Source: Dasyornis broadbenti | Taxonomy: Eukaryota; Chordata; Aves; Passeriformes; Dasyornithidae | DNA: 64,000 nt | Assembly: GCA_013397935.1 (NCBI GenBank) | Contig: VZRN01005851.1 | Span: 473,385-537,384, forward strand | Direction: 5' to 3' | Shown: positions 12,659 through 26,709 of the stretch, piece after piece | Layout of the letters: the number at the start of each line of letters is the position of its first letter | Position numbering within the stretch: the stretch's first letter is position 1 | Program-made: the position numbers and the translations under genes | Notes under the pieces: model-generated | Database searches by the model: none | What the model saw: the letters and a program-made list of their open reading frames with translations, nothing else | What the model was told of the DNA's origin: nothing

Positions 12659-15600
12659 AAATCTGTACCTAATTAAGCACTTTGGATTTAAACACATATT
12701 ACCAGAATAAAAATGCAGCATCTTACATACTATAAAATACTTCTGCATTCTTTTGTAATAGCAGTGCTGTAACTGATGAGGAGGTTGTACCACAGCAGAA
12801 ATTATTTAGAGTACCTGTGTGCATTAGAAAACACTGGTTCTGTATGGATGTGCATCATCACTTAATAGCTGAAGGAACATTTTATTAAACCTAGCAACTT
12901 AAAGTAGATGGTAAAAGATCCAAAGCACACACATTTATATTATTGGTGAAGGAAACTCTGAGGAAGGTCAAATCTTGACTGGACAATGTTTGATAATGCT
13001 GTAAGGGAACGAAACGTCAGTGAAAGAACTACCCCGACAAAAACTACAAGCACATTTCTCCAAACCTTCAGTGGAAATGTTACTGAAATATTTAGTGGCA
13101 GAGATGATATTTTCACACTAGAAGCTGTCAGATGAACCCTTTATATCCCATCTTGAAACATCAATTGATAGATTTGAAAAGGAGTAGTCTTAAAAGCCTC
13201 TTACAGTAAGACTTACTGAAAACAGCTCTATTCACTCAAGTTGAGTAACCATAAGTGAACAAAGTAGCACAATTTGTATCCATGATACTTCCCAAAAGGG
13301 AAGTTTGACATTCATATATATATTGGTGTACATCAACCAATTAAACCTGGTAATACCCACTTTCCATCATAAGATATTCCATTTAGAGATTCAAATGTTT
13401 GTTTTATAACTCAGAGGTTGGAAATTACTGCTGATAGGGAGCAAGGTGTGGGTTTATGATACTGCAATTGCTAAAAATATACATTAATAGTTTCATGCCA
13501 GTTTTTCTAGGGCTAAAGGAAAACTACATTAAATAGATTATTCTTTCTGAAACCCTGCTTTAGTTTCCGTTAATGTCTGTAAAAGACACTCTCTCCTTGA
13601 AGTCCACAAGAGTACTAGAATATTGCTGACAATTCTGCCTCCAGTCCCCCGATACATTTTTGTAGCATTTCAGGCGTGGGGATGTGTTCAGCTTACTCTT
13701 AAGCAACTCAGTGTCATTTGGCATCAATTGCCAAACCATCTGTTCAGGTGGGGGAAATAGGCTGAAAAGATCAGGGTGTTTCCTTGGCTTCTTGCTGAAT
13801 AAGAGCTTTCAACTTCTGTTCCCTTTTTTTAATTTGGGAAAACATGTACAGTATTTTCTAACAGAAGTAGAAAAACTTTATTGACATAAAGCCTGATCAT
13901 ATTGGCATAAGTAGATGAGAAAAACAACAAAAAAGAACCCTTTGCTGTTCTACTTGATGGAGTTGTCATGGCAAGGTTGGATCTATTCGATTTATAGTTG
14001 AGATTGTCAGGTGCAGCATCTGGACGAAACTTTGTAAAAGGTGTATGAAAGTATGACTGAAAATGAGGACAACTGTAAAGATTTCAGGAAAAAGCTATTA
14101 TGGCTTTAAAGATGGTATCAAAACTGGTGTCATTACTCTACTTTCCTTATACTTTCTTTGTTTTCTCTTTCTTTTTCTGGTCCATCTTTTTCATTTATTC
14201 CTATTTTTCTTTTTCCTTCTCCTGCCAGAAACACTACAAAGGCATTGCTCAAAGCTTCAAAAGATCTGCACCTGCAAACTAAGTCTAACATTTGCATTTG
14301 CAATGAAGAATACTTTTCTCAGCGGGACTTTTGTGGTTTAGCATCAGTCATTTTGTAATTAGGTAGTAAGATAAAACAATCTTGTCTTAAAACAGAGCAC
14401 TTTTAGGGCTAGGCCCACTTCCAGGTGGCATTTGCTTGGTGGTTGGGCTTTTTTCTGCTTTTTTTTTTTTTCCCTATATACATTTATAGAATTAATGTCA
14501 ATTTGTATTATTTTGAAATATGTTTATTATTTAAGGAAGAGTGATAATTTATTAAAATTGATGTTATTAAAATACGAAAGGATAGATAAACCTAGAAATT
14601 ATGAAGATCAAAAGCCTCCAGAATTCTTTTATGTAGGTCTAGGCATTCATGGACATGAAAAGTGATAGTAATTTACAGATTCTTTCTGATACACATATTT
14701 ATGACTATTTATCAGTCACCTTGTATGGTGAATGTTAACCAGTCACCATTTTAAAAAGGTTGCTCTCCTCCTTGAAACTGAAGGTTAACCACGTATACAT
14801 AAAATAAAGGATGATTTAATAAGTACGTCACTTGGCCTAACAGTGCATAAAAGATAGATCCTCCTTTTGGACACATTCATGGGGGAATTTTAAAAACAAG
14901 AATCCCACAAATTATGTTCAAGTCACTAGCATGGGCTTTTAAATATCAGAACATATAATTCAATTGAAAAGTAGAAGTTACATTCCTAATACAAAGGAAG
15001 GATATAGAAGAGGGCTGTATCTATTCAATGGGCAGAAGAGGAAACTGATTCCAGACTGGCAGTCCTTTATTGCTACTATATGGGAGGTGGAAATTGTGCC
15101 ATTCCTATATTTCTTGTGTTTCCATTAATGACTTTACTTCCATGTTCCCTTGGCAAATGACGATACCAAAGACGTTGTATTCCTATTGCTTAGGTAACTC
15201 CCTTTTTCTCATCCTTTTGAAACTTTTGAAATGGAACTTTATGATTACCTGATTTTTGCTTCATATGAGAGAACTACAGCGAGAACCATCAGCTTTCTCC
15301 TCAGCCTTAAGTGCCTGGGTCTACCTTAGCAAGGCTGAGTCCTTTAGCTGTCAACACTGAGTATTGTGAGAAACGCTCATAGAGTAGGAGGGTGCTTTCC
15401 CCCTCCATTTGTTCACTCCATTGTTTGCTTGCTGAGTTGTTCTAGACGATTTAACAGTGAGTCAGTGTCTTCTAAAGAGCAGAAGGGCTCCTGGTAACTT
15501 CTGATTTTTTTTGATAAAATGGGTAATTGTCTAGAACACGTTTTATCATGGCCCCTTGTCTTAAAAAGTCTATAAAAGAGGCTATCCTGAATTTTGCAAA

Positions 15601-16851
15601 GTGGTTGTGCAGAAGCTTGGAAGTGTTACAGTGTTCAGCCAAAACAACAGTATATTATTCTGCTACAAAAGACTTAGAATATCTTCTTTTTTCCAAACTG
15701 TTCAAAGCTGTGAAGTAGAAAATAGACATTCTTTAAAATACTTGTGTTGACTTTGTGCAAATTGCACAGCAGAGATGTTTCAGGGAACTAAGAGCAGTAC
15801 TGACATAATGAATTAGAGACAGGAGGTCATCTTTTGTGTGGGCAGTAATGAAGACATAGATTTAGAAATCTAAAGCTTCTTTAACATCCTCAGGTTATGT
15901 AACACATAGAAAATCAATAAAACATATGTCATTATCAGATGGTGAAAAATGTTACCTTGGCTTTGGCGGACCAGAGTGAACTTTACAGCAAAATCACAGG
16001 CACAACCATTTAAACAGCTTCTACAGAATGGGAATTAATGAATTTGATATGTAAAATGAAAATTCAAGTGAGTACAACGAAGCTGAAGAGCATTCAGTGT
16101 CTCTGTGAGGAAAAAAAAATTCAAAACAAAAATGTTACATTCATAAAAATTCAACCAGGAAGGACAAAATGTTTCAGAGAGGAGTGTGTTGGAAATTAAT
16201 ACATTCATAATCTACCTGGCAACCATGAAACCAAAATTGTTTTGACTACATATTCTATGCAAATGTTTGTTTATTCAAACTACCTAGAACTGTCACAATA
16301 GCGTATTAAAATCATCAGAGTGAGCAAAATTACAAAGTTCTGATGCAATTTCATTATCATACAGATATTATTTGGAAGAAAAAAGGCATGCTTTCCACGT
16401 TTAAGCTAATGGTTCTCTCTAATAGCAGGGATAATTGGATTGCAAAGCTACTGATATAGCCATTGCCAACAGGCACTTACTGCATAGCTCAGACTCTCTC
16501 TGATACAATAGGTGCCAGTATGCCAGGTATGTTGATAAAAGATTATTCAGATTTATAGGTAATTAACTCTTTGTGGAAAATATATCATGGCAGATCTGAC
16601 AGAATGAGAGAGGTGAGTCTGCTGCAGTTCCATGTCCCCAGGTTCAACCAGTAGCACGGCTGAAGATGCATCCCTGGCAGGCACATGCACACAGATACAA
16701 CATGCATAAATAAACATGTACACCTATACACATAACTGGCCACAGAGATCACATGTGGATGCACAAGACGCTCAGGCAAACACAGACAGCACCAATTTAC
16801 TCATCCTCCTTCCCAGTTTGGCTGAGCAGGATGGTCCTCCATTAGTGAGAA
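12659..16851. other. Anonymous AT-rich non-coding DNA
   Basis: No gene is recognised. Around 14063-14358 three short plus-strand frames overlap in a pyrimidine-rich stretch, giving Phe/Leu/Ser peptides explained by T/C composition. From about 16680 the sequence becomes rich in alternating AC/AT dinucleotides leading into the compound microsatellite at 16852. Confidence 0.55.
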
Positions 16852-16932
16852 GATATATATGTGTACACACAGCATGTATGTACACATATATTGCATATAT
16901 ATATATATATATATATATAGGTGCATACACAC
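16852..16932. repeat. Compound (AT)n / (AC)n microsatellite
   Basis: A core of alternating AT occupies 16895-16919 and is flanked on both sides by GTGTACACAC, TGTATGTACACATATA and GCATACACACA stretches. The whole block is alternating purine-pyrimidine over most of its length. Such sequence can extrude as cruciform or adopt left-handed DNA, but that is general knowledge and not shown here. Confidence 0.9.
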
Positions 16933-19900
16933 ATGAGCTGGACATGATCCCTCTGGCCCCATAATCCTTTCTGACAACAAAAAAATTAGTTCAAACCAGT
17001 TGTTCAGATTTTTTGGTTATGTTCCTTATCCTCTTTTTAGAATGCTGAATGGTAACACACATCAGACTGTAAATTTAAAAGAAATTTCCCTGAACAGTCA
17101 TTCTGTCTGCATTCATATTCCCATTATCTTGATCTGTGTTAGTTTCATACAAACTTTACTTGTAGTGCTGTTGCAGCAGGTCAATGCCTTGTGACAGCTT
17201 CTGTTCCACAGCTGCAGTGTCTTAAGGATGAAAATATAAACTATTCTCAATCCACAGACATCCATTTTGCTAAGCTGAAGAACAGTAAAACTCCAATTTG
17301 CCCAAAACCCTCAACTGCAGATTGTGCATTTCATACACAGGCATAATGATTGCATTGCTGCCAGGGGAAAGGCCTACTGTTGGAGATTGATTACTTTTAG
17401 GGTGTTTGCTAGTTCTGGACAGGGAGATAGAAGGACATGAGGTGTACATCTTTCAGATATTGCAACTCTGTAGGCTGACATGTTAGGTAAGACGGAAACC
17501 TGAACCCACAGTTTCACTCTCAGTTCTTCTTCATCATTTCTTGACCAGAGAAAAAATGCTGTTGAGCTGTGTGGCCCTCTAATCTTCCTATCACATCACA
17601 GCAGCATCAGGATGACGGACTTGGGGGAGTCAGGAAGTTTAGATTGAAGAGAGAACTAAAGTGACTGGTGCTCTCCCCCTTCTCCCCAGACATTTCCTGA
17701 CAGGCTATGTGGGTTCTTAGATCCTGTGATGCACTTTCAGCCAATCACCCAAATCTTTCCTCTTTAACCTCTATTCAGGTCCTACCTCTTAATTTCTTTT
17801 CTTGGCACAGTTCATACAAGACACCATCTAGCCCTTGAAGTCATAACTTGAACTCCTTCTTCCTGAAATAATCACAAAAGTAACAGTACCCTGGTTCACT
17901 CCTCTATAATAACTGTGACGTGAAAATCAGCTTGAATTGTATTAATGTGCTATGAAAATCAAAATAAGCAGGACCAATCATATGGACAAGTCCCACTGTG
18001 CAGGAAATGTGCATGGAACAGCTATTTCAGTCTCTTGGTTTTCAGCAGGGATTGAATATGTGCAGGCAATCTCTACAACATTGTATTTCTGTCTATTCAA
18101 TTGAAGCCAGACCAATTATTCTGTAGTTCTGCATATAGCCTAGATCTAAGAACAGACGCGAAAGAACATCATGCAAATGAGTGCAGTGTATATTATATCT
18201 ACATGGTCATAAAACTGCATGTGCAATTTTGTTCTCATATAAAGATCTATGAGTGTGTTTGGTCTCATAATGTTACTGGGAAGCTGTTACAGATGATTTG
18301 GAGTGTTATGTCGCTATGGTGAAAATTTAACAATGAAAAATTGAAGTAACCTTGGAACAAACAGAAATCATGCTTTGCCTACATTCAAGTCCCAAACATT
18401 AGTGAATATTGGAGATGACCACACTTGCATGCAAACCCAAATTTTTCTTTATCTGTGTGAAGATCATAATTTCCTTTGTGAATGCTCTGTACTGTTCAAG
18501 AATAATGAGTACAGACTATAAAACAGACCACCTGCTTAAGGAAGGAAAGGGGAATATTGCTACCTAATAATTCATCTTTTAGAGATGACTAACAAAAGAT
18601 AGTTGACTTTGTTGTTGTATGAACACATGAAGATTACTATCTGCTATAAGAGAAATAATAGGATAAGGCAAACTGAGTGTGCAGCACACAGAAACTCCTA
18701 CTTTTCTTTCACTACCTGTTGATTGCAGTTGCCATGGATTTAATGGACTCTTTACAATACCAAGTGCATGGCAGGTGAAAATTTTGGGAAATTCAATGGG
18801 TATATAGTAGCTGCTGATGTAATTTTAATTTATTTTTATTTTTAAATTATTTTTTATTCCAGGAACTTAAAGCTCTGTGAATAGAGATTCTGAGTACAGA
18901 CAAAAAACAGAGGTCAGCATGTGATAGTTTTTCCATATAGAGTTCTCTGACTGATCATCAGGAAAAACAAGTTTAAAAAATAGAAAGCCAGGTACCTCAT
19001 AATGAATGTATCACTATATACAAATCAGTTAAATTAAATTTTCATTAAGTGTAACTGTGTGAGACAGCTGCAACTATAAGGTAAAGATAAATTCAATCCC
19101 TCTAGGCATCCCCTAAGCAAATGTTTACAGTGGCTCAGAATTTTTAATATTGTAAAATTGGACTGCCTCCAAAACAAAGGAATTTTCTGTATTTCTCACG
19201 ATTGTACAGGTCTATCCACAGAAAATAGAATCTTTTTCCCTATGCCAAAACAAATATCCTACCTGCTCACGCCTCAACTCAAGTCACATTGAGATGATTA
19301 TAGTGTTATAAAAATAAGCCAAAATTGGATGCTCAAAGTGTATGCATGTGTGCACAGGAACATCAGCTTCATAAAATAGTATGTGTTTGCAATTGGAATA
19401 CTTCCTATTAGTGGAAGTAGCATCATTGCTCTGCTCTGCTGAGCAGATAAGAGGATTTGCCACTAATCCACCAGTCCCTACCCTACTTCCCTATACACTC
19501 ACTTGTTACTATAAAGTACTCTCACCTGAGCCGGCTGGGAAAATGCACAGGCCAAGGAGCAAAAGAAATATGTTCTGCAGGATGCATGTTTAGTCTTTCC
19601 ATACCTCTCACTGATCTACCATCTCTTATGTTGAAAGTTACCCTTAGATTTCTCTCAGACACCTGTATCTGGCTGGAAAATATCTGGCTTAGAAACTAAG
19701 GAATATGTACTTAATTCCTAGCGTATGGCTGAATGCCAGGGGGAAAAAGTGAACTAGATCATTCTGACAGCATGATAAATGCATTAAGCAGCATATCTTC
19801 AAACTCTTCATAGTGATGAAATGCTGTAAAGATTCTACTGAAGAAGGTAAAAATATGAAGGGTTTTCTCCCCTTCATCTTTTGATTAAAAATTTATTCAA

Positions 19901-21569
19901 AAGACTGCATGCACCACATTTTGGGAAGCTCCTAGCTCTCCTCAAGACTTACAACATCAGTACCTTAAGATAATTTTAAGGAACAAAAAGGAGCTGTGCT
20001 AATCATCAGAGCTGTGTTTTATTCAAAACCAGCAGGTATTAATCAGCTGGATTTGCTTAACAGGTGAATCTCATTAACATAGCATGTGGGAACAATTTTA
20101 TCTACTGATATTTTCTGCATCAGGGATTTAGCTATAAAGACCATTTTAAGTTTTTAATTATTTATGTATGGCACGGAGACAACCTACTTGTCGCTACTGC
20201 AGCCTATATTATAAGAGTGCACTTACTGACATGTTATGGTTTTCTTTCTTTTAAAACTCATGCCTTTTAATGTTTGTAAGGAAATAACTTACAACATATT
20301 AGAAAGGGAACATTTTGTTTGTGTGTTTGTTTCCAGTGCAGAGGAGTCTGGTATGGCCTGAGGACTGAACTTGCAGCCATTCTAAAAAGGCAATTCAAGG
20401 AAATATCAATAAATGGCTACAGCAAATTTAAAGGTCTTCTAATCTAATTATATGCTTCTTTGTACAGTTTGAATTCATTATATAAGATAAAATGTAGTTG
20501 GGAACAGAGCTGAGAATGTATTCCCCTTTTAGCTCTTTTGAAACCTGAACAATTTCATTTGTTGGCTCATGTTCTAATATAGATTTCATTTAATGTGCAT
20601 TTATAAAAGGAAGTAGCGGTTTGGTTTTTTTTTTTTTTCGTTTTATACTCTTTAGAAAAATTATGAGTGTTACCTTTTCATTCATTAAAACAGTAGAGGG
20701 ACTGAATGGTACCACACAGACACTCTGGGAAGATGACCAAAACCCCTGAACTTAGTGGTAGAGATTAAAGCACAAGAAGTGTTCTGCTTGAAGAATTAAA
20801 TCAAGGGCAAATAAAGCAGCCTAAATGTGCATTTTTTTTTCATAAATCCTTGTTGAAAGGAGAAAAAATTATAAGAAGCTGGAAATGAAAAGTGGAACTT
20901 TAAAACCAGATATTTCAGCAGAGCCAACTGCTTCCTCCTTGTTCAAATTTGAGGCCTTCTAAGATGTAGGTGTTGATGAGCATTTTTTATTCAGACCAGA
21001 AAACTGAGAATTTAAACTGGATTAAGTTGATTAGTACACTGTGTAAGTCAGGTTATTTTGGAATAATAAAAAGAGAATTTGTGGTAAACTGGAAGTTTAT
21101 TTGGTGAATATGGTTTGTTTCATCTATCAGGGTCAAGCTATGTGACCATATTTGCTGTACATAATTTAAAAGATAAAAGATGTGCTTAAATTACAGATCA
21201 CAAGTGGAGTAAGTGAAATCAAGTGAAATTTAATTACACAAACTTTCACACTGGAAGTGAAAATGAGAGTAATTTTCTTGTATGGGTAATATTTGTTTGA
21301 GATAGTACTCAAAGCTCTGAAAGGTTTTAATCTTTTGTTCACCTTATTCTACAGTTAAATAAAAAGTCTTACAAGTGAGTGGGTTCTCTAGTTCTGTCAA
21401 GTTGCAACACATATGAATACAGACGACTATATGAATATTTGACAGGAAACCCTTGAAAAAATTGATTATCTTTGCAGTGAAAGAAACCAGCATTTTTAGG
21501 TCCTTATAGCATCTATGTCTGTGTTAACTCTACTTCAGACAAAACCAGCACAAATTCTTCCGCAAAATT
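16933..21569. other. Anonymous AT-rich non-coding DNA
   Basis: Nothing gene-like is recognised; open frames stay under about 85 codons. A 14-T run is present near 20624. The stretch around 20030-20140 is complex and repeat-free, as conserved non-coding DNA often is, but I have no comparison to support that. Confidence 0.55.
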
Positions 21570-21800
21570 TTTTATATATGTGGTTTATAACATATTTTTA
21601 TGTACATATAGCATATCTTTCAGAATATATATGCAATGTTTAAATATACACAATAATTTGATGCTCTACGTATTGCATGTAATATGAATACTTTAGACAG
21701 TATACGGATGTAATATGTATGCAATATATATTACAATACATGTAATATGCATATATCTATATAATATATTCACACATATACATATCTTCATATAAACATG
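21570..21800. repeat. AT-rich array with a TGTAATATG motif every 31-32 bp
   Basis: Roughly 230 bases of decayed TATA/CATATA sequence. Within it the 9-mer TGTAATATG occurs at 21678, 21709 and 21741, giving spacings of 31 and 32 bp, and related CAATATATA forms lie between. This suggests an eroded minisatellite with a period of about 31 bp. It is not CRISPR-like, since units are degenerate and there are no distinct spacers. Confidence 0.6.
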
Positions 21801-24343
21801 TATTTTAGAGTACATTGATATTTCCTAAATTTGGGTGCCTCAAAAAAGGCTATCTCATCCAATTATAATAACCTGTGAGCAGTGGAGCCAGCCTTGGCAC
21901 TGACAAATTTGATTTGGAGCAAAGAGTGTTTTAGAAATATAATTACAAATAAATGATCAGCTGGATAACAGGATCAGTAATTTTTAAAACTTGATTTAAT
22001 TTTGGTGTCACCTGCAGTTGCACTTACAGTTTCTGAAGACTCTGTGTGCTCAAAACTTTTGGCCAGCTCTGTGGGAATAATTTTAAAGTATCTGACATAA
22101 GACATCAGTATAAGAATGTCCTCGCCTTTCTTTACGTAAAACATACTTGTTTAAATGAAAAGTAATTTGTTGTTGTTTCCATTGCAAAGCAAGTCTTGAA
22201 TTTCTGGGCAAAACCTTGCTTTACTAAACGCAGTGCAAGGTGCTTTTAGTGTGAATGTTTTTTTGTTTTTTTTTTTAGCTATCAGAGATGTAAATTTAAT
22301 ACCAAAGGATTAAATCAGAAGTAATGTGAAGAAGGGCAGGATTTTGTATGCATTGTTACACATTATGTGCCTAATACCGTGCTATAAAGCTTTCTGTCAC
22401 AGTGACCTTCGCACTCTGCCATACAGAAGGAATTATTCCACATAAGGCAATGGCATTTCTTTCTGAGTTTCCTCCAGAATGTCACATTCAGAACACTTTT
22501 CCAGACTTCTTGATTCTGAGTCATATTATTGTTGGATATTTGCGTAAATCTTTGAAGTTACCACGTCAGTATCTAAAGCTCCCTTTCAGTCTCTCTCTCA
22601 GTCATGTTGATGCTGGACAGTGCTGGTATTCTTGTGAGCACGTAGGGCTTGTAGCATTAGTTGCTTATAAAACGTTTCCTCTAATATCTTACTTGAGATG
22701 GTGCCCTTTGCATTAAATGCCCCTGGGGAAAACGTCACCAAAAATGGTTCTGTTATTATTTTTTTTTTCTCTGCAAACTGGATAATTTAAGGAAATTATT
22801 TCAATTTTCCAGGCACTCTGAAGCTGCAGGAGATTTACATTTTGGTCCAAGGATTTGAAAAAAGCTGAAATTCATCTTATGAGCTTACCATTTAAAATAT
22901 GAGTTCTAAGACTGAAAGAAATGTTGTATTGTATGTGCCAAGTAGAATTTGAGAAGAAAACTTGCAAAACTCCAACCATTGTTAAATATATTCTATACCT
23001 GCATATTATACTGGGAAAAACCTGTTGTATGTAATAATTTGTTTTCTGCATTTCACACCCTGTTAACCTAGTTGGGCATGTGGAAATTTTGTATGCTTAC
23101 AACTGTGCAGATAAAATCATTGCTTAGCCTTTTATAGTGTCCTCTGAAATACAAATCCCTCACATAAGTTTTAACCTAATCTCTTATGTCTATGTCCTTA
23201 AAGATATTTTGGCAGCAAACACTGAAATAGAATAATACTTAAATTCCTTTCTTTTAGAAGATCGTAAAAGACCTGTGCCTTCTCTGCCTTTGGACCCATC
23301 TACAAAATGGATACAATTGTATTACATCATCTCACAAAAATAGTCAACTGGGACAGAATTTTTTTTCATTTGAGCATGATTTAACAGTATAGGGAGTAAA
23401 AAGATCTAAGGCTTGCAAACTGAAGAAAGAGAAAAATCAGTAAAGTCACTATTAACTGAGCACTATCCTTTTCATATACAGGACTGCTGCGGTCATTGAA
23501 TTAAGTTTACATCCTAACTCTTGTGCAGAAGAGAATGAGACCAAGACAGTACGCGTTCTGATTACTGAGTTAATTAAAAGGCTTTAGGCTGAAGTGGTAT
23601 TGCACGTAACCTTATACATATATATACACACACATATACAGCATAACTGTACAGATATGGATAAATACGTGCACTTGGATCGAGCTTCTTTGTGCTTCTT
23701 GACATTGCTTGTTAGACGTAACTATATACAAAACAAGAGGAATATTACCTAAAATCTAAAATTACTACAGCGGAAATTTTACCTGCAGTTGACAAATGTA
23801 GCTTCAAAAATAGTGTTTGAAATCTTGAGAAATTAAATGGATAAGTTTTGTGTGAAATCGTAGAATCTATGATATTTATTTGTAAAAATCTTAGTTACCA
23901 TAATATTTTTGAATATGCAAGAATATTTATTATTTGTTAAGTAGTAGAAAAAAGAAACATTTGGACCAAGGCAAAGTTATGATGAGTGCTTTCAAAGTTC
24001 TTTAATGAAGCTACTCTGCTTTACAAGCAGCTAAGAATAAAATGCATAAGTGACAACATTCTTGGCAATAAAATGAATTACACTTTGCTTTCAGTTGCAA
24101 TTCATCTTCTTTTGACTCAGGATGAATTATGGAACTTGCTAATTTCTTTTACTTATATTCTTTAATTAAATCTTAATTGTATGTATAATGTATCATGTAT
24201 ATCATGATCAAAATACATATTGACTTAACTAGATAAGAAACATTTACAGATATGCATTGTATTTGTTTGGGTTTATGTTCCACTTTTGATAATTTGTTGC
24301 CAAAACCCCTAAAAATTAATTTATCAAAGGACCAGAAGTGATA
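21801..24343. other. Anonymous AT-rich non-coding DNA
   Basis: The longest open frame (22402-22716, plus, about 104 codons) has no recognisable domain and no visible splice or polyadenylation context. A short compound (TA)(CA) repeat lies at 23612-23640. The stretch at about 24000-24130 is complex and free of repeats. No RNA gene was noticed. Confidence 0.55.
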
Positions 24344-24458
24344 GGGCCCTCAGCAACCTGTTCTAGGGAAACGTGTCCCTGCCCAAGGCTGGGATGCTGG
24401 AAATAGGTGATCTCTAAGGTTGCTCCAACCCCAACAATTCTATGACTCTATGATTCTG
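24344..24458 (+). mobile_element. CR1 LINE 3' terminal fragment
   Basis: A very short CR1 3' end. It contains 'cagcaacctgttctagggaa', 'gtgtccctgcccaaggctgg' and 'gatctctaaggttgctccaa', then the terminal repeats 'attctatgactctatgattc', the clearest CR1 terminus in this window. Only about 115 bp remain, so the insertion was severely 5' truncated. The subfamily resembles the copies at 4494 and 26710. Confidence 0.9.
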
Positions 24459-24960
24459 TCTCTGTGAGTTTCTCCCCATTTAGCTATAAGAAGTAATTAT
24501 CCACAACTTCACATAAGGTCATGGAGTACTTATGCACATTCTCTTTTGAAAAAGGCAAAATAATCTAGGTCTTTTACCTGTGGATATGGATGTCCTTTAA
24601 AATACAACTCTGTTATAAAATTGAAACACTTCACCTTAAAATGTGGTCCATTACAAAGAACTGGATCTTCTGCTAAATTTATTATAAAACAAAGTCCTTG
24701 AGGATATTTATTGGATTTAAAAAACTTAGTGCAAGTAAGGACTTCTGTCTCTTCTCCATCTCTTCTCAAGACCTAAGACTTAGGCTAACACTCTTCTAAT
24801 CCCATTTTCATGGAGCTTCATACTCTAAATTATTTTCTTTTTTGATACCAAAAAGGCAAATGTTGACTTATTAAGTTTTTTTGCTATTCATGTCTGAATT
24901 CTGAGTTTGAATTCCAGAAATAGAAACTATTAAAATTATATTAAAAGAACAGAATAGGTG

Positions 24961-24963
<3 letters not shown>
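24459..24963. other. Anonymous DNA with a small minus-strand open frame
   Basis: A minus-strand open frame of about 79 codons (24530-24769) encodes a peptide with mixed composition (central GLCFIIN-like hydrophobic segment, several Phe and Cys). It matches no protein I know. There is no initiation or splice evidence, so I do not call it a gene. Confidence 0.4.

Positions 24964-25008
<45 letters not shown>
24964..25008. repeat. (AC)17 followed by (TA)5 microsatellite
   Basis: An uninterrupted alternating A/C run occupies 24964-24998 and passes directly into an alternating T/A run to 25008. It is the purest dinucleotide repeat in the window and a likely length-polymorphic marker. Confidence 0.95.
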
Positions 25009-26709
25009 CAACCATCATGGATTCCTAATTGCATAACCCTACCTCTAGGCTTGCCTATTCTTCAGGCTGTGGTACCAAAAGTGTCTTTGACAGTGAAGAA
25101 GCTGACAGCAGGATGAAGACCATGAAATGTCTAATATTTTCTTGACAGTGGGATCTAAGAATTTCCAGAGCTTGGAGGGTGTGCTGCATCTGTGCCAAGA
25201 AAATGGGAATTTATTTTTTTCAGCATATACACTATAACCACCGATGTTTTATGGAAATATATTATTCAGATGGGAAAAATAGGTAAAAACAAATCTCCTC
25301 CACCTGCCCACTCTCTTTCAGAGTGAAACCTTTCTTCTGCGTTTGCTCATACTCTAAGTTTATCCAACTTGATAAGCTCCTGCTTATATGACATTATTTT
25401 CAACAATATTACTTTCGGGAAAACAGTCAGTGCTGGTGCCATGAGCAGACAGCTTGAAGGTAGCCCTAGCATTGACTGAGACTATGAACAATGGTACATT
25501 TGCAGCTGAGACCTCTCCAAATGACCTTATGGATTTAAAAGAGCTCAGCAAGGAACAAGCTTGTCCTGTTTGGCACAGCTATATTTAACCCGAAATGGTT
25601 TAAAGCAGTCCTGCCAATACCATCAGCTACCTCTCATGAACCAAACCAACCCTAATCTCATAAAATTTAAATTTTTTTTGTCCTTTCATTGATTCTATAA
25701 AAACTTTAGAAATTAATCATCCAAATCTCTCTTTACTCAGCTTCTAATACTGAATTGGTAATTGAGGGCGTAATGACTAATTTTATCTCCTTAAGAAAAC
25801 TTAATTCTTCCGTTCTTGCAACAAAGAAGAAATAGTTCTGCTATAGTAATCTTTTGTTTAAATCTTATGCTGTTTCTAGAGGCAATTCAGACAGTCCAAC
25901 ATTACTGCTGTAAATCCCCAGTTTATTTTTGACTTTCTGACACAAACGTCTCAGAACAATTAGTATACTAGTAAATTACATACTTAGCAAAACAAGACTA
26001 ATGTTAATTTCACTTTCCTCATTCTGCTATATAGACTTACAAGAAACATGAAAATTTCCTGTCTTTTCTACAATCTGTCAGATATAGAAAGAAAATTAGG
26101 TAAAGATTTATATAACTAAAATATGTGACTTCTTAAGCCAGGCGATTCTGAATTTTACCTATAAAATATACTTTCTTGAACATATTACAATATATTAAAA
26201 TAATAATAATTAATAATAATAATATGTAAATGTCTCAAAGTTGATCAAATTATATTTAGCATAAGATTGAAAAGACGTAGGGTTATGTTTGTGTAAAATA
26301 TTCTCTTCTGGCTCTTGAGTCTGAGTGTTAATACATGCCAGGATAGCTTTGGCAGAAACTTGTCTTACTACAAAAGAATTTTAAAAACAAAAAAAAAGTA
26401 CACTGGAGACAAGGAAACACAAACAGACGTTCTGGTTCTGGATACTGTTAAAATATGCCTTGACATTTGGAAAAAGCATGCAGAAAGAGCTTAGCCTACC
26501 CTTTTCCCACACTTTAAGCAGCAAGTGCTGGAGAGAGAAGAGCTCTTACCACAAAAGCCAGGTTTTATTATAACAGAAACAAGCATGAGTAATACTTTGA
26601 AGAAGCTCGCTTTTAAAGTACCTATAAAAAGAAAACTCAAGGTGAAACAGAACAGGAATAAAAGATTTTTTAAAATAAATCTTTCCAACCATGTTCTTCT
26701 CTTGTGGAT
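25009..26709. other. Anonymous AT-rich non-coding DNA with an (AAT)n tract
   Basis: No gene is recognised. A short (AAT)n repeat with one interruption lies at 26198-26223. Overlapping open frames on both strands near 26490-26815 run into the adjacent CR1 and are explained by it and by A/T-rich composition. Confidence 0.55.

Noticed and set aside
12429..12793. Overlapping open frames on both strands (Phe/Trp/Gly-rich and Lys/Asn/Gln-rich)
   Set aside because: They translate the T/G-rich low-complexity tract. Lack of stops is due to composition.
21570..21800. Possible CRISPR-like array
   Set aside because: Repeats are short, degenerate and AT-only, with no distinct spacers, and the genome is a vertebrate.
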